Assembly: GCF_030812215.1 (NCBI RefSeq) | Contig: NZ_JAUSSG010000008.1 | Span: 124,001-188,000 of the forward strand | Origin: Variovorax boronicumulans | GTDB taxonomy: Bacteria > Pseudomonadota > Gammaproteobacteria > Burkholderiales > Burkholderiaceae_C | DNA: 64,000 nt | Reading direction: 5' to 3' | Shown here: in pieces, positions 34,826 through 44,267 of the stretch | Numbering within the stretch: the stretch's first letter is position 1 | Layout of the letters: each line of letters opens with the position of its first letter | The notes under the pieces: generated by a model | Databases searched by the model: none | The model's input: only the letters and a program-made list of their open reading frames with translations | Told to the model about the DNA's origin: nothing | Program-made: the position numbers and the translations under genes

Positions 34826-35896
34826 ATGAAAGTACTGCACGTTGCCGAGACGCTCAAGGGCGGGCTGGAAACTTACCTGCGCATCGTCGCGAGCCACCAG
34901 GCTGCCTCGCCCGACATCAGCCAGGTGAAGTTCGTGCTGCCGGGTCAGGTCGACTGGCTGGGCGCGGAAAACACGCATGTCGTGCCGACGGCACGCAAGG
35001 CTTCGGCGCTGCTCGGGTACGCCAGGAGCGTGCGAAGGATCATCGCGGCGGAACGCCCGGCGATTCTTCACCTGCACAGCTCGATTGCCGGCGGCGTCGT
35101 GCGCGCCATGGCCCTCGCCGGGCAGATTCCGCGCGGCGTGAAGATCGTCTATTGCTCGCACGGCTGGGCCTTCGACCAGACCGGCCCCGCGTACAAGAAC
35201 ATGGCCTACCGCTGGATCGAGCGGCTGCTCTCCTGGCGCAGCGACGCGATCATCTGCATCAGCAAGCACGAGATCCGCATCGCCGAGGAGTTCGGCATCC
35301 GGCGCTGCCAGTGCATTCCGAACGGCATCGACCGCATCGAGCAGCCGGTGCTGTTGCAGAGCGAGCCAGCGGGCGCCGCCGAGCCGCGCAAGGTGCTCTT
35401 CGTCGGACGGCTCGACAAGCAGAAGGGCATCGACGCGCTGCTCGATGCCTACGCCAGAGTGCGGCCGAACTTCAAGCTCATCGTGGTCGGCGATTCCGTG
35501 CGCAAGGACCTGCAGCTCGCGCAGCCCGCGCACGTCGAGTTCAAGGGCTGGCTCGAGAAAGACGCGCTCGATGCCGTCTATCGCGCGTGCGACGCCACCA
35601 TCGTCCCGTCGCGGTGGGAAGGCTTCGGCCTCGTCGCCGTGGAAGCCATGGCGCGCGGCAAGCCCGTGTTCGCCTCGGCCGTCGGCGGCCTCGTCGACAT
35701 CGTGGAGCACGGCACCAGCGGCCGGCTCTTTTCCCTCGACCAGATGGACCAGGCGCTGCGCGACATCGACGGCCTCTCCGATGCCGCCCTGCGGCAGATG
35801 GGCGAGGCCGGGCGGCGGATCTTCGAAGAGAAGTTCACCTCGCAGCGCATGAACACGGCCATCGTCAACCTGTACAAGGAGTCGGTTCTCCGATGA
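34826..35896 (+). CDS. Glycosyltransferase family 4
   Basis: 356 residues. GT-B fold with the N-terminal acceptor loop LHVAETLKGGLETYLRIV. CSHGWAFDQTGPAYKN and CISKHEIRIAEEFGIRRCQC are followed by the junction IPNGIDRIE. The donor domain has VLFVGRLDKQKGIDALLDAY and VPSRWEGFGLVAVEAMARGK (E-x7-E), the GT4 nucleotide-sugar motif. It adds one sugar to the lipid-linked repeat; donor and linkage cannot be read from sequence. It is the only dedicated glycosyltransferase besides the priming enzyme, so the repeat unit may be small or other transferases lie elsewhere. ATGA overlap with the next gene. Confidence 0.94.
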   Translation: MKVLHVAETLKGGLETYLRIVASHQAASPDISQVKFVLPGQVDWLGAENTHVVPTARKASALLGYARSVRRIIAAERPAILHLHSSIAGGVVRAMALAGQIPRGVKIVYCSHGWAFDQTGPAYKNMAYRWIERLLSWRSDAIICISKHEIRIAEEFGIRRCQCIPNGIDRIEQPVLLQSEPAGAAEPRKVLFVGRLDKQKGIDALLDAYARVRPNFKLIVVGDSVRKDLQLAQPAHVEFKGWLEKDALDAVYRACDATIVPSRWEGFGLVAVEAMARGKPVFASAVGGLVDIVEHGTSGRLFSLDQMDQALRDIDGLSDAALRQMGEAGRRIFEEKFTSQRMNTAIVNLYKESVLR

Positions 35897-37158
35897 AGAT
35901 TTTTTCCTGCCGCGCCGGGCGCTTCCTGCAGGTCCTTGCGTTGTTGGGCGCGTGGATGCTCGCGGGCCAGCCGGCGCAAGCCCGGGGCGTGAACGGCATC
36001 GACACGGACTACCCGGTGGCACTGAGCGTGCAGATCGACCCCGCCACCATCACCGACGCCGACCTCAACGAAATCCGCGCGGCCGGTTTCGAGTTCGTGC
36101 GCTTCGGCGTGCGCCCGCCGCTCAAGAGCGTGAACCCCGGCCTCATCGACTATCCGCGCCTCATCAAGCGCGTGCGCAACGCCAAGCTCGAAGCGATCGT
36201 GACGCTGTTCGGCGGCAACGCGATCTGGGGCGCAAAACCCGAAGATCTGCGCGCGGGCGCCCGCAAGGAAAGCCTGTTCTCCGACTTCGCGGTCGGCTTC
36301 ATGAAGGCGCACACCGACGACGTGGCCGTGTGGGAGGTGTGGAACGAGCCCGATCACAAGACCTTCCTGAACCCCGCGATGCTGTCGGATTTCGAGGCCG
36401 CATCGTCCGAGCTGTGCGCCAACATGGCCAGGCAGAAGGTGCAGCCGAACATCGTCGTCGGCTTCGGTTTCGCGAACCTGCCGTTCGTGGGCGGCAAGGT
36501 GCCGGCGCAGCTGGAGAACGCCTTCGTCGCGGCCGCGAAGTCCGATTGCCTGACCGACATCTCCATCCATCCGTACCGTCCGGTGCCCGAGACGGCCTTC
36601 GGCGACTACGAGAAGCTGCGCGCGCAGCTCGACCGGCGGCAACTGCAGAAGACCGGCATCGCCATCTCCGAATGGGGCTATGCCTCGTACCTGCCGGTGC
36701 GCAGCCAGAGCACGCAGGCCTCGCTGGTGTTTCGCGAATACCTCATCAACGCGGCAGCCGGCATCAAGCTGCTGAACCTCTACGCTTGGCGCGACCGCGG
36801 CCGTTCGTCGTTCTCCAAGGAAGACAACTTCGGGATCATGTCGAACGCGGGCGAGAAGAAGGAGGCGTTCTCCGCGCTCACCGAATTCCTGAAGATCGCC
36901 AGACACTCGAAGAAAGTCTCCTACGACGACGCGAAGGGCGTGAACCAGCTGGTGCTCAAGCGCGACGACGCGCTGCTGCATGTGCTGTGGACCCCCGGCT
37001 CCGAAAAAGACGTGACCGTCCCCGTCGCCGAAGGCAAGAAGTGCACGCGCGTCGATTTCTTCCCGCAGGTGCGCCGCGGCAGCTGCGGGCCGCGCGCGGG
37101 AGGCGGGTTCTCCGCGAAGGCCTCGGCCTATCCCGTGCTGCTGTCCATCTCGGACTAG
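35893..37158 (+). CDS. Exported glycoside hydrolase, PslG/GH39-like
   Basis: 421 residues. A signal peptide ends QPAQARG. The TIM barrel has Glu152 in VAVWEVWNEPDHKTF as acid/base and Glu260 in GIAISEWGYASY as nucleophile, the clan GH-A pair. ISIHPYRPVPETAFGDYEKL and LLNLYAWRDRG flank it. A C-terminal beta region (LVLKRDDALLHVLWTPGSEK) follows. Its place between a glycosyltransferase and the flippase matches PslG, a periplasmic hydrolase in Psl synthesis, so it may trim or release the polymer. Coupled by ATGA upstream. Confidence 0.88.
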   Translation: MKIFSCRAGRFLQVLALLGAWMLAGQPAQARGVNGIDTDYPVALSVQIDPATITDADLNEIRAAGFEFVRFGVRPPLKSVNPGLIDYPRLIKRVRNAKLEAIVTLFGGNAIWGAKPEDLRAGARKESLFSDFAVGFMKAHTDDVAVWEVWNEPDHKTFLNPAMLSDFEAASSELCANMARQKVQPNIVVGFGFANLPFVGGKVPAQLENAFVAAAKSDCLTDISIHPYRPVPETAFGDYEKLRAQLDRRQLQKTGIAISEWGYASYLPVRSQSTQASLVFREYLINAAAGIKLLNLYAWRDRGRSSFSKEDNFGIMSNAGEKKEAFSALTEFLKIARHSKKVSYDDAKGVNQLVLKRDDALLHVLWTPGSEKDVTVPVAEGKKCTRVDFFPQVRRGSCGPRAGGGFSAKASAYPVLLSISD

Positions 37159-37163
37159 ATGCG

Positions 37164-38396
37164 ATGGCGCTCGTCTCCCGCCTCTCGGGGCTCCGAAAGC
37201 GCCTGGGCGGCCCGGTCTTCGCGATCGCCGACCAGTGCATCTACAGCGCGAGCCAACTGCTGCTGAGCTTTGCGCTCGCGCGCGTGCTGTCGCCTTCGGA
37301 TTTCGGCATCGCCTCCGCGTTCCTGGCGGTGGTGAGCTTCCAGTACATCCTGCACACGGCAATGGTGCACGAGCCCTTGCTGATCCGGCGCTTCTATGTG
37401 AGCCGGTCGGCGGCGTGGACGAGCTGGGGGCTCGTGGCGCTTTTCTCGCTCGCGGGTTACCTCTGCTGGCAGCTCATCGTGTTTCCCGGGCAACTGCGCT
37501 GGGTGGGCGTGGCGCTCATCGTCGGCTACGAGATCTTCTGGCTCTCGCGCAGCCTGCTGCTCACCGGGCGGCGCTACGCGATGCTGTGCATCACCGGCGT
37601 GCTGATCTGCGCGGGGTATGTCGCGGTGCTCGGCGTGGAGAAGCCCGCGACATGGGCCGAGGCGCTGCTGCTGGTCTCGGCGCTGCAGCTTCCATTCCTG
37701 GTGCTCGTGCTGCTGAACCTGCGCAACGTCATGCCCGCGCTGCCCGCCGCAAAAGATGCGCAAGGGCTCACCGTGAAGGAATCGATGGCCTACGGCTGGA
37801 AGGCCAGCCTCTCGCAGTTCATGAGCTGGATCATGACCGGCGGCGCCATCCTGCTCCTGGGCTCGTCGGCCGATTCGGAGCAGGGCGGGCTGCTCAAGAT
37901 CTACATCACCTTTCTGTTGCCGATGCAGTACGTGCTCGCGGCGCTCGGCTACTACCTGCTGCCGCAACTGGCGGCCCGCTGGCATGCCGAAGACCGCAAG
38001 AGCGTGCACCGGCTCTTCGCGATGTTCGTGCTGCTGGGGTTCCTGATCGCCGAGATCGCCGGCGTGGTGCTGGGCCTGCTCGGGCCGCACCTCGTGGTGC
38101 TGGCCTTCGGCGAGAACTACCGCCACATGGATTTCTCGCCGTTCTACTACGCGCCCGCCATCTTCGGCCTCACCATGTGCCTGCGCACGGGCTTCCGCGC
38201 CGCGGCGCGGCCGGGTGCGCTGCTGTTCTGCTCGGTCGTCGGCGCGGTGGTGTTCGGCATCGCGATGCTCGCGGCCAGGCCGCCGGTCTCGTACATCCAG
38301 ACCATCCACGCGATGACCCTGGGCTTTGCCTGCATGGCCGCGCTGATGATCGGCTGGCTGTTCTTTCTCATGCGAGCGCCAAGGCGAGCCGCCTGA
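37164..38396 (+). CDS. Polysaccharide flippase (Wzx-like)
   Basis: 410 residues with about 12 membrane segments. The start SGLRKRLGGPVFAIADQCIY leads to SASQLLLSFALARVLSPSDF, the MOP-superfamily signature. GWKASLSQFMSWIMTGGAIL opens the second half. It should flip the undecaprenyl-linked repeat unit to the periplasm for polymerisation. It begins five bases after the hydrolase stop. Confidence 0.88.
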   Translation: MALVSRLSGLRKRLGGPVFAIADQCIYSASQLLLSFALARVLSPSDFGIASAFLAVVSFQYILHTAMVHEPLLIRRFYVSRSAAWTSWGLVALFSLAGYLCWQLIVFPGQLRWVGVALIVGYEIFWLSRSLLLTGRRYAMLCITGVLICAGYVAVLGVEKPATWAEALLLVSALQLPFLVLVLLNLRNVMPALPAAKDAQGLTVKESMAYGWKASLSQFMSWIMTGGAILLLGSSADSEQGGLLKIYITFLLPMQYVLAALGYYLLPQLAARWHAEDRKSVHRLFAMFVLLGFLIAEIAGVVLGLLGPHLVVLAFGENYRHMDFSPFYYAPAIFGLTMCLRTGFRAAARPGALLFCSVVGAVVFGIAMLAARPPVSYIQTIHAMTLGFACMAALMIGWLFFLMRAPRRAA

Positions 38397-38412
38397 GAGG
38401 TGACCCCTGGAG

Positions 38413-39093
38413 ATGTCCATGCACAACCCCTTGCTCCGCGATGTCCGCCTGGACGAGCGCCTGCGCTTTTTGCGGGACGGCGTGGTGTGCCTGCGCCAGA
38501 TCATCTCGCCGGAGTGGGTGCGGCGCGCGCAGGACGGTGTCGAGCACGAGCAGGTGATGTTCGAGTCCGGCGCCGGCGAGGTCGCGCGGCAGCTCACCGT
38601 GACGCGACGCCTGCGCTGGATCTACGACCAGCTGTTCGACAGCAGCGACCCCGGCGATTCGGTGGCGGGCACCCCCTGGCACCAGGACACCTCGTACGGC
38701 CTTGCCGACAGCCACCGCATCGTGCGCGTGTGGATGCCGGTGGACCACGTGCCGCGCGAGACCGGCATCGAGGTCGTGCGCGGCTCGCACCTCTGGAAGG
38801 TGGAGCGCGGCTGGGCCGGGCGCATCGAGGTGCGCGACATCGAGGCCAACCGCCGCGCCTTCGACATCGTGGGCTACGAGGTCGACGCGGGCGACGTGGT
38901 GGCTTTCAACTACCGGTCGCTGCACCATGCGGGCGCCAACGTGAACTTCAGCGAGAAGCGCAAGGCCTTCGCGATCCTCTATGCAGACGACCGACTGGCC
39001 TTGAGGCACCGCTCACCGCTGGAGACCCACGGAGCCGCATGGCATGGTGGACGGCCTATCCTCGGGGCATCGATGACCCAGGAGACCCGATGA
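38413..39093 (+). CDS. Phytanoyl-CoA dioxygenase (PhyH) family protein
   Basis: 226 residues of an Fe(II)/2-oxoglutarate dioxygenase. The metal site is HQD in GTPWHQDTSYGLAD plus the distal His in YRSLHHAGANVNFS, and the 2-oxoglutarate Arg is probably in EKRKAFAILYADD. VRVWMPVDHVPRETGIEVVR is the PhyH core. CTGGAG precedes the ATG at 38413. Its place 16 bp after the flippase suggests action on a precursor or component of the polymer, but the substrate is unknown. ATGA overlap with the next gene. Confidence 0.88.
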   Translation: MSMHNPLLRDVRLDERLRFLRDGVVCLRQIISPEWVRRAQDGVEHEQVMFESGAGEVARQLTVTRRLRWIYDQLFDSSDPGDSVAGTPWHQDTSYGLADSHRIVRVWMPVDHVPRETGIEVVRGSHLWKVERGWAGRIEVRDIEANRRAFDIVGYEVDAGDVVAFNYRSLHHAGANVNFSEKRKAFAILYADDRLALRHRSPLETHGAAWHGGRPILGASMTQETR

Positions 39094-39482
39094 AACCCCA
39101 ACCGATCGATTACGCAGACGCCTCGGCCGAAGTGAAAGCCGTGTTCGACGACATCAAGGCATCGCGCAACGTGCCCGACGTCAACAACTTCTGGAAGTAC
39201 CTGGCCAACGACCCCGCGACGCTCAAGCGCACCTGGTCGAGCCTGAAGGAAGTGATGGCGCCCGGCGCGCTCGACCCGGTGGTCAAGGAAATGATCTACC
39301 TCGCGGTGAGCGTTTCCAACGGATGCGGCTACTGCATCGCGAGCCACCACGCGGGTGCGGAAAAAGCCGGCATGACGCCCGAGATGTTCGGCGAACTCAT
39401 GGCCGTGGTCGGGATGGCGAACGAGACCAACCGGCTGGTCAACGGGTATCGCGTGCCTGTCGATCCGGCGTTCGACAAGTAG
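39090..39482 (+). CDS. Carboxymuconolactone decarboxylase / AhpD-like protein
   Basis: 130 residues. The AhpD core has MIYLAVSVSNGCGYCIASHH with redox CxxC plus His, and EMFGELMAVVGMANETNRLV. Such proteins act as peroxidase partners or thiol-disulfide enzymes. GGAGA stands just before the ATG at 39090, which overlaps the dioxygenase stop. It is the last gene of the operon. Its pairing with a 2-oxoglutarate dioxygenase hints at peroxide or thiol protection (inference). Confidence 0.88.
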   Translation: MKPQPIDYADASAEVKAVFDDIKASRNVPDVNNFWKYLANDPATLKRTWSSLKEVMAPGALDPVVKEMIYLAVSVSNGCGYCIASHHAGAEKAGMTPEMFGELMAVVGMANETNRLVNGYRVPVDPAFDK

Positions 39483-39766
39483 GGCGCTGGGTTCGTTCGG
39501 GGCGGCACTCGCGCCGACGGTGGGCTCTGTTTCGCGAATGTCCTCCGGCCTGCGGCCTCCCCCTTGATTTCGCGAAACAGAGCCCACCGCCAGCGCGAGC
39601 GCTTTCAGAGCGGTGGTTGATCGGCGATACACCCGCAGCGTGCCCAAGTGCGCAGGGCATCGGGTGCTCCCCGCAGCGAAATCAAGGAGGAGGGGCGAAG
39701 CCCCGGGGGACATTCGCGGAGGGGAGTACCCGGTGGCCTGTGCACCCGCCCTGAATGACAACAGCA
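39483..39766. repeat. Complex inverted-repeat element, family C
   Basis: 284 bp between the convergent AhpD-like and putA genes. Arms at 39505-39538 and 39569-39602 pair over 34 bp (the inner 20 perfect, with GGGCTCTGTTTCGCGAA) around a 30-nt loop. Bases 39677-39720 are an imperfect inverted copy of the loop plus arm ends, with GCGAAATCAAGG and GGACATTCGCGG matching in reverse. TCGTTCGGGGCGGCAC at 39493-39508 recurs at 49333-49348. It is probably a non-autonomous repeat that also acts as a bidirectional terminator. Confidence 0.7.
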
Positions 39767-42700
39767 TCAACCGATGGTCATCAAGCTCGCATTTCCACCA
39801 GCAGCCGCGGTATTCACGCTCAGCGCACGTTCCACCACAAGGCTTTCAAGCGGGATGCCCGTGTCCCCCAGAGCGAACGCGCGCACACCGACGATCGGCC
39901 CCGCCCGCGATGCGATGCGATGCACGACGCCAGTGAGCCCTGCCGCATCGCCGTGATGAAGAACCGCGTCGAACACCACGGTCTCCGAAGTCCAGTCGCT
40001 CGCAACGGCCACCGACTGCTGCACCTCGGCCGGCAGCGATGCACGCAGACCTTGCGCACCCGCATCCGCCGGCCAGATCGCGGTGCTGCCCACCGACAGC
40101 ACGGCCGCGAGCTGCGTCAACCGGTCGGCTTCCGCATCGGCCAGGCACAACACGGCTTCGCGCGGCTGCAGCGTGTAGACGTTGCGCTCGCCCGTCGGGC
40201 CGGCCAGCGTGCGCGAGCTGCCCGAGCGCGAGAGTTCGCCGAAGCGCTGGCATTGGGTGGCCAGTGCCGCGCGGTTCGTTTCGCTGGCCCAACGGGCCAA
40301 AGCCGACAGCGCGACGGGTGATGCACCGGCCCGCGTCGGCGATGCGTTGCCCGGGTCCGCATCCGCCATCGCGCGCACCAGCACATCGTCCGGCCGCTTC
40401 GACAGCATGCGGTACATGTAGAGCGGCCCGCCCGCCTTCGGCCCCGTGCCCGACAGGCCTTCGCCGCCGAACGGCTGCACGCCCACCACGGCACCGACGA
40501 TGTTCCGGTTCACATAGACGTTGCCCGCCTTCGCGTGTTCCACGATCTGCGCAATGGTTTCGTCGATGCGCGTGTGCACGCCCAGCGTGAGCCCGTAGCC
40601 GGTGCCGTTGATCTGGCCGACCAGCGCGCCCAGGTCGCGGCGGCGATAGCGCACCAGGTGCAGCACCGGACCGAACACCTCGCGCTGCAGCTCCGCGATG
40701 TTGTCGAGCTCGATCAGCGTGGGCATCACGTAGGTTCCCTGGCGCGTGTCGTGCGCGTACTCGCGGCCCTGCCGGTAGACGCGGCGGCCGCGGCTGCGCA
40801 TGGTGGCGATGTGGCGCTCGATGTTGTCGCGCGCCTCGGCGTCGATCACCGGGCCCACGTCGACGGCCAGCCGCGCCGGGTTGCCGATGCAGCTCTCGGC
40901 CATCGCGCCCTTGAGCATCTCGATGAGCCGGTCGGCCGCTTCCTCCTGCACGCACAGCACGCGCAGCGCCGAGCAACGCTGGCCGGCGCTGTCGAAGGCC
41001 GAGGCCACCACGTCGGTGACGACCTGTTCGATCAGCGCGGAGGAGTCCACGATCATCGCGTTCTGTCCGCCTGTCTCGGCGATGAGCGGCACGGGCGCGC
41101 CGTCGATGCCGAGCCTTGCCGACAGCGTCTTCTGAAGAATGCGCGCGACCTCGGTCGAGCCGGTGAACATCACGCCTTGCACGCGCACATCCGCGACCAG
41201 TGCGGCGCCGACAGTCTCGCCGCGGCCCGGCAGCAGTTGAACGGCGGCGTGCGGCACACCCGCCTGCCACAGCATGCGGATCGCCTCGGCGGCGACCAGC
41301 GGCGTCTGCTCCGCGGGCTTGGCCAGCACCGGGTTGCCGGCCGCGAGCGAAGCGGCCACCTGGCCGGTGAAGATCGCGAGCGGAAAATTCCACGGGCTGA
41401 TGCACACCATCGGCCCGAGCGCGCGGTGCGTGTCGTTGGAGAAATCGGTGCGTGCCTGCGCCGCGTAGTAGCGCAGGAAGTCCACCGCCTCGCGCACTTC
41501 GGCGATGGCGTTGGCATAGGTCTTTCCGGCCTCGCGTGCGAGGAGGCCGAGCAGGCGGGGTTGCTGTGCTTCGAGCAGGCCGGCCGCGCGGTCGAGCAGG
41601 GCGGCGCGTTCCGCAGGCGGCGTTGCAGCCCATGTCGTTGCGATGCCTTGGGCCTGGGATACGGCGGATTCGACATCGGCCAGCGTGGCTTCGCGTACCT
41701 GTCCGACCACATCGCGATGGTCCGCGGGGTTCAGCACATCGGCCCACCGATGAGAGGCTTCATCGCGCGGCGCGCCTTCGGCGAGCAGCGGTTCTGCGCG
41801 CCACGGTTCGGCGGCCGTGGCCCGGAGCGCTTCACCCAGCAGGCGCAGGCTGTCGTTGTTCGCGAGGTCGAGCCCTTGCGAGTTGACGCGCTGCTTGCCG
41901 TAGAGCGCAGCGGGCAATGGAATGGCCGGATGCGGCAGACCGAGGGCGCCTTCCTTTGCGGCCATGCGTTCCACCGTCGCGACCGGGTCTTCCACCAGTG
42001 CTTCGAGCGGAATCGTCAGGTCCGCGATGCGGTTGACGAAAGAGGTGTTCGCGCCGTTCTCCAGCAGCCGCCGCACGAGGTACGCGAGCAGCGTCTCGTG
42101 CGTGCCCACGGGGGCATAGATGCGGCACGGCCGGCCGAGTGGGCCGACCACCTGCTCGTAGAGCGGTTCGCCCATGCCGTGCAGGCACTGGAATTCGTAC
42201 TGCCCCGGCTGGTAGCGCGACGGGTCCGCCATCGTGTAGATCGCGGCGAGCGTGTGGGCGTTGTGCGTCGCGAACTGCGGGTAGACCGCCTCGGGCGCAT
42301 CGAGCAGCTTGCGCGCGCAGGCGAGGTACGAGACGTCGGTGTAGGCCTTGCGCGTGTAGACCGGGTAGCCCTCCAGGCCTTCGATCTGCGCGCGCTTGAT
42401 CTCGCTGTCCCAATACGCGCCTTTCACGAGCCGCACCATGAGCCGGTGGCGGCTGCGGCGCGCAAGGTCGATCACGAAGTCGATCACGAAGGGGCAGCGC
42501 TTCTGGTAGCCCTGGATCACGAAGCCGATGCCGTTCCACCCCGCAAGCGCCGGCTCGAAGCACAGGCGCTCCAGCAGGTCGAGCGAGAGTTCGAGGCGGT
42601 CGGCTTCCTCCGCGTCGATGTTGATGCCGATGTCGTACTGCTGCGCGAGCAGCGTGAGCGCGCGCAGCACCGGGTACAGCTCGTCCATCGCGCGTGCATA

Positions 42701-43528
42701 TTGCGCGCGGCTGTAGCGCGGGTGCAGCGCCGAGAGCTTGATGGAGATGCCCGGCCCCGCATACACGCCGCGGTGGTTCGCTGCCTTGCCGATCGCGTGG
42801 ATCGCGTCTTCGTACGCGATGCGATAGCGCTTCGCATCCTCGGTGGTGAGCGCCGCTTCGCCGAGCATGTCGTACGAATAGCGAAAGCCCTCGGCCTCCA
42901 GCTCGCGCGCGTTGTCCAGCGCCTGCGCGATGGTCTCGCCGGTGACGAACTGCTCGCCCATCATGCGCATCGCCATGTCCACGCCCTTGCGGATCAGCGG
43001 CTCGCCGCCCTTGCCGATGAGGCGAGTGAGCACGGTGGACAGGCCCGTCTCGCTGTGCGTGGCCACCAGCTTGCCGGTGAGCAAGAGGCCCCAGGTCGCG
43101 GCGTTGACGAACACCGAGGGGCTGCGCCCCGCATGCGACTGCCACTGGCCGTGCGCGATCTTGTCGCGGATCAGGGCGTTGCGCGTTTCGGCATCGGGAA
43201 TGCGCAGCAGCGCCTCGGCCAGGCACATCAGCGCGACGCCTTCCTGCGAGGAGAGCGCGTATTCCTGCAGCAGGCCTTGCACGAGGCCGGCGCGGCCGGC
43301 GGCGCTCTTGCGGTTGCGCAACTGCTCGGCGATGCGATGGGCGAGGGCGTGTGCTGCTTCGGCTTGGCCGGCCGGCAGGCGCGCCTGTTCGAGAAGGGGC
43401 GGCAATGCCTCGGCTTCGGGGCGCCGGCAAGCGGCGGTGATCGGCGCACGCAATGCCGAAGGCGGGGCCAGCCCGTCGGCGAAATCGATGAACGAGGAGG
43501 GCAGAGGGTCGGGGTTGTTGGCGCTCAT
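39767..43528 (-). CDS. putA: Bifunctional proline dehydrogenase / delta-1-pyrroline-5-carboxylate dehydrogenase
   Basis: 1253 residues; converts proline to glutamate at the membrane surface. There is no N-terminal ribbon-helix-helix: the protein starts directly with the linker (SSFIDFADGLAPPSALRAPI). The PRODH barrel has YSYDMLGEAALT, GISIKLSALHPRY, MVRLVKGAYWDSEIKRAQ and the FAD-binding FATHNAHTLAAI. The aldehyde dehydrogenase has PMVCISPWNFPLAIFTGQVA and catalytic Cys852 in SAGQRCSALRVL. A C-terminal domain past residue 1040 matches the long PutA types with an inactive ALDH-like lid domain. Without the RHH it cannot autorepress like E. coli PutA, so the divergent XRE-cupin gene is the likely regulator. 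Confidence 0.95.
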   Translation of the reverse strand: MSANNPDPLPSSFIDFADGLAPPSALRAPITAACRRPEAEALPPLLEQARLPAGQAEAAHALAHRIAEQLRNRKSAAGRAGLVQGLLQEYALSSQEGVALMCLAEALLRIPDAETRNALIRDKIAHGQWQSHAGRSPSVFVNAATWGLLLTGKLVATHSETGLSTVLTRLIGKGGEPLIRKGVDMAMRMMGEQFVTGETIAQALDNARELEAEGFRYSYDMLGEAALTTEDAKRYRIAYEDAIHAIGKAANHRGVYAGPGISIKLSALHPRYSRAQYARAMDELYPVLRALTLLAQQYDIGINIDAEEADRLELSLDLLERLCFEPALAGWNGIGFVIQGYQKRCPFVIDFVIDLARRSRHRLMVRLVKGAYWDSEIKRAQIEGLEGYPVYTRKAYTDVSYLACARKLLDAPEAVYPQFATHNAHTLAAIYTMADPSRYQPGQYEFQCLHGMGEPLYEQVVGPLGRPCRIYAPVGTHETLLAYLVRRLLENGANTSFVNRIADLTIPLEALVEDPVATVERMAAKEGALGLPHPAIPLPAALYGKQRVNSQGLDLANNDSLRLLGEALRATAAEPWRAEPLLAEGAPRDEASHRWADVLNPADHRDVVGQVREATLADVESAVSQAQGIATTWAATPPAERAALLDRAAGLLEAQQPRLLGLLAREAGKTYANAIAEVREAVDFLRYYAAQARTDFSNDTHRALGPMVCISPWNFPLAIFTGQVAASLAAGNPVLAKPAEQTPLVAAEAIRMLWQAGVPHAAVQLLPGRGETVGAALVADVRVQGVMFTGSTEVARILQKTLSARLGIDGAPVPLIAETGGQNAMIVDSSALIEQVVTDVVASAFDSAGQRCSALRVLCVQEEAADRLIEMLKGAMAESCIGNPARLAVDVGPVIDAEARDNIERHIATMRSRGRRVYRQGREYAHDTRQGTYVMPTLIELDNIAELQREVFGPVLHLVRYRRRDLGALVGQINGTGYGLTLGVHTRIDETIAQIVEHAKAGNVYVNRNIVGAVVGVQPFGGEGLSGTGPKAGGPLYMYRMLSKRPDDVLVRAMADADPGNASPTRAGASPVALSALARWASETNRAALATQCQRFGELSRSGSSRTLAGPTGERNVYTLQPREAVLCLADAEADRLTQLAAVLSVGSTAIWPADAGAQGLRASLPAEVQQSVAVASDWTSETVVFDAVLHHGDAAGLTGVVHRIASRAGPIVGVRAFALGDTGIPLESLVVERALSVNTAAAGGNASLMTIG

Positions 43529-43574
43529 GTCGGATCCGTGCTGGTGAGTTGTTGAATGATCTCAACCTTCTTGG

Positions 43575-43584
43575 CGAATATTCG
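43575..43584. promoter_or_regulatory. Palindrome in the putA/XRE divergent promoter
   Basis: CGAATATTCG, a perfect 10-bp palindrome, loosely flanked by TTCTT and AAGAA arms, midway between the two divergent starts. A second candidate, TGGAT-ATTTC-ATCCA, overlaps the regulator's start codon. Confidence 0.35.
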
Positions 43585-43640
43585 TTCGAAGAATGGCCAC
43601 GCGGCCGAGCAAATGACGGGTTGACGAGGTTTCTTATTTG

Positions 43641-44267
43641 ATGGATATTTCATCCAATATGACGGAATCAACGCCAGGCCCGGCCGCCACAGCCACCACC
43701 CTCAACGACCGCATCGCCCAGCGCGTGCGCGACCTTCGCGCCTCCCGCGGCCTGTCGCTCGATGCATTGGCCACGCACTGCGGTGTCAGCCGCTCGATGA
43801 TCTCTCTGATCGAGCGCGGAGAGAGCAGTCCGACCGCCGTGCTGCTCGAAAAACTCGCCACCGGCCTCGGCGTTCCGCTCGCCTCGCTGTTCGACCAAGC
43901 CGAGCCCGTTGCCAGTCCCGTGTCGCGCCTGGCCGATCAACTCCAGTGGCGCGACCCACACTCCGGCTACGTGCGCCGGAACGTGTCGCCCGGCGGCGCC
44001 ATCTCGCCGATCCAGATCGTCGAGGTCAACTTTCCACCCAAGGCCCGCGTGACCTACGAGACCGGCGCGCGCGAGCCGCGCATCCACCAGCAGGTGTGGG
44101 TGCTCGAAGGCCGCATCGAGGTCACGGTCGGCGACGACCTGCACCGGCTCGACGCGGGCGACTGCCTCGCGCTCACGCTCGACCACCCGATGAGCTATCA
44201 CAACCCCACGCGCAAGAGCGCGCGCTACGCCGTCGTGATCACCACGGCACCCACCTCCTGGAGATGA
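43641..44267 (+). CDS. XRE-cupin transcriptional regulator
   Basis: 208 residues from ATG 43641; ATG 43659 is possible. The HTH_3 domain covers about residues 25-80 (RVRDLRASRGLSLDALATHC, GVSRSMISLIERGESSPTAV). A C-terminal cupin follows (HQQVWVLEGRIEVTVGDDLH, RLDAGDCLALTLDHPMSYHN). Such regulators sense a small ligand through the cupin. It is divergent from putA and coupled by ATGA to a GNAT gene, so proline or a related amino acid is the obvious candidate signal. Confidence 0.92.
   Translation: MDISSNMTESTPGPAATATTLNDRIAQRVRDLRASRGLSLDALATHCGVSRSMISLIERGESSPTAVLLEKLATGLGVPLASLFDQAEPVASPVSRLADQLQWRDPHSGYVRRNVSPGGAISPIQIVEVNFPPKARVTYETGAREPRIHQQVWVLEGRIEVTVGDDLHRLDAGDCLALTLDHPMSYHNPTRKSARYAVVITTAPTSWR

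Noticed and set aside
40535..43555. 1006-codon frame opposite putA
   Set aside because: Antisense shadow of a clearly identified enzyme.
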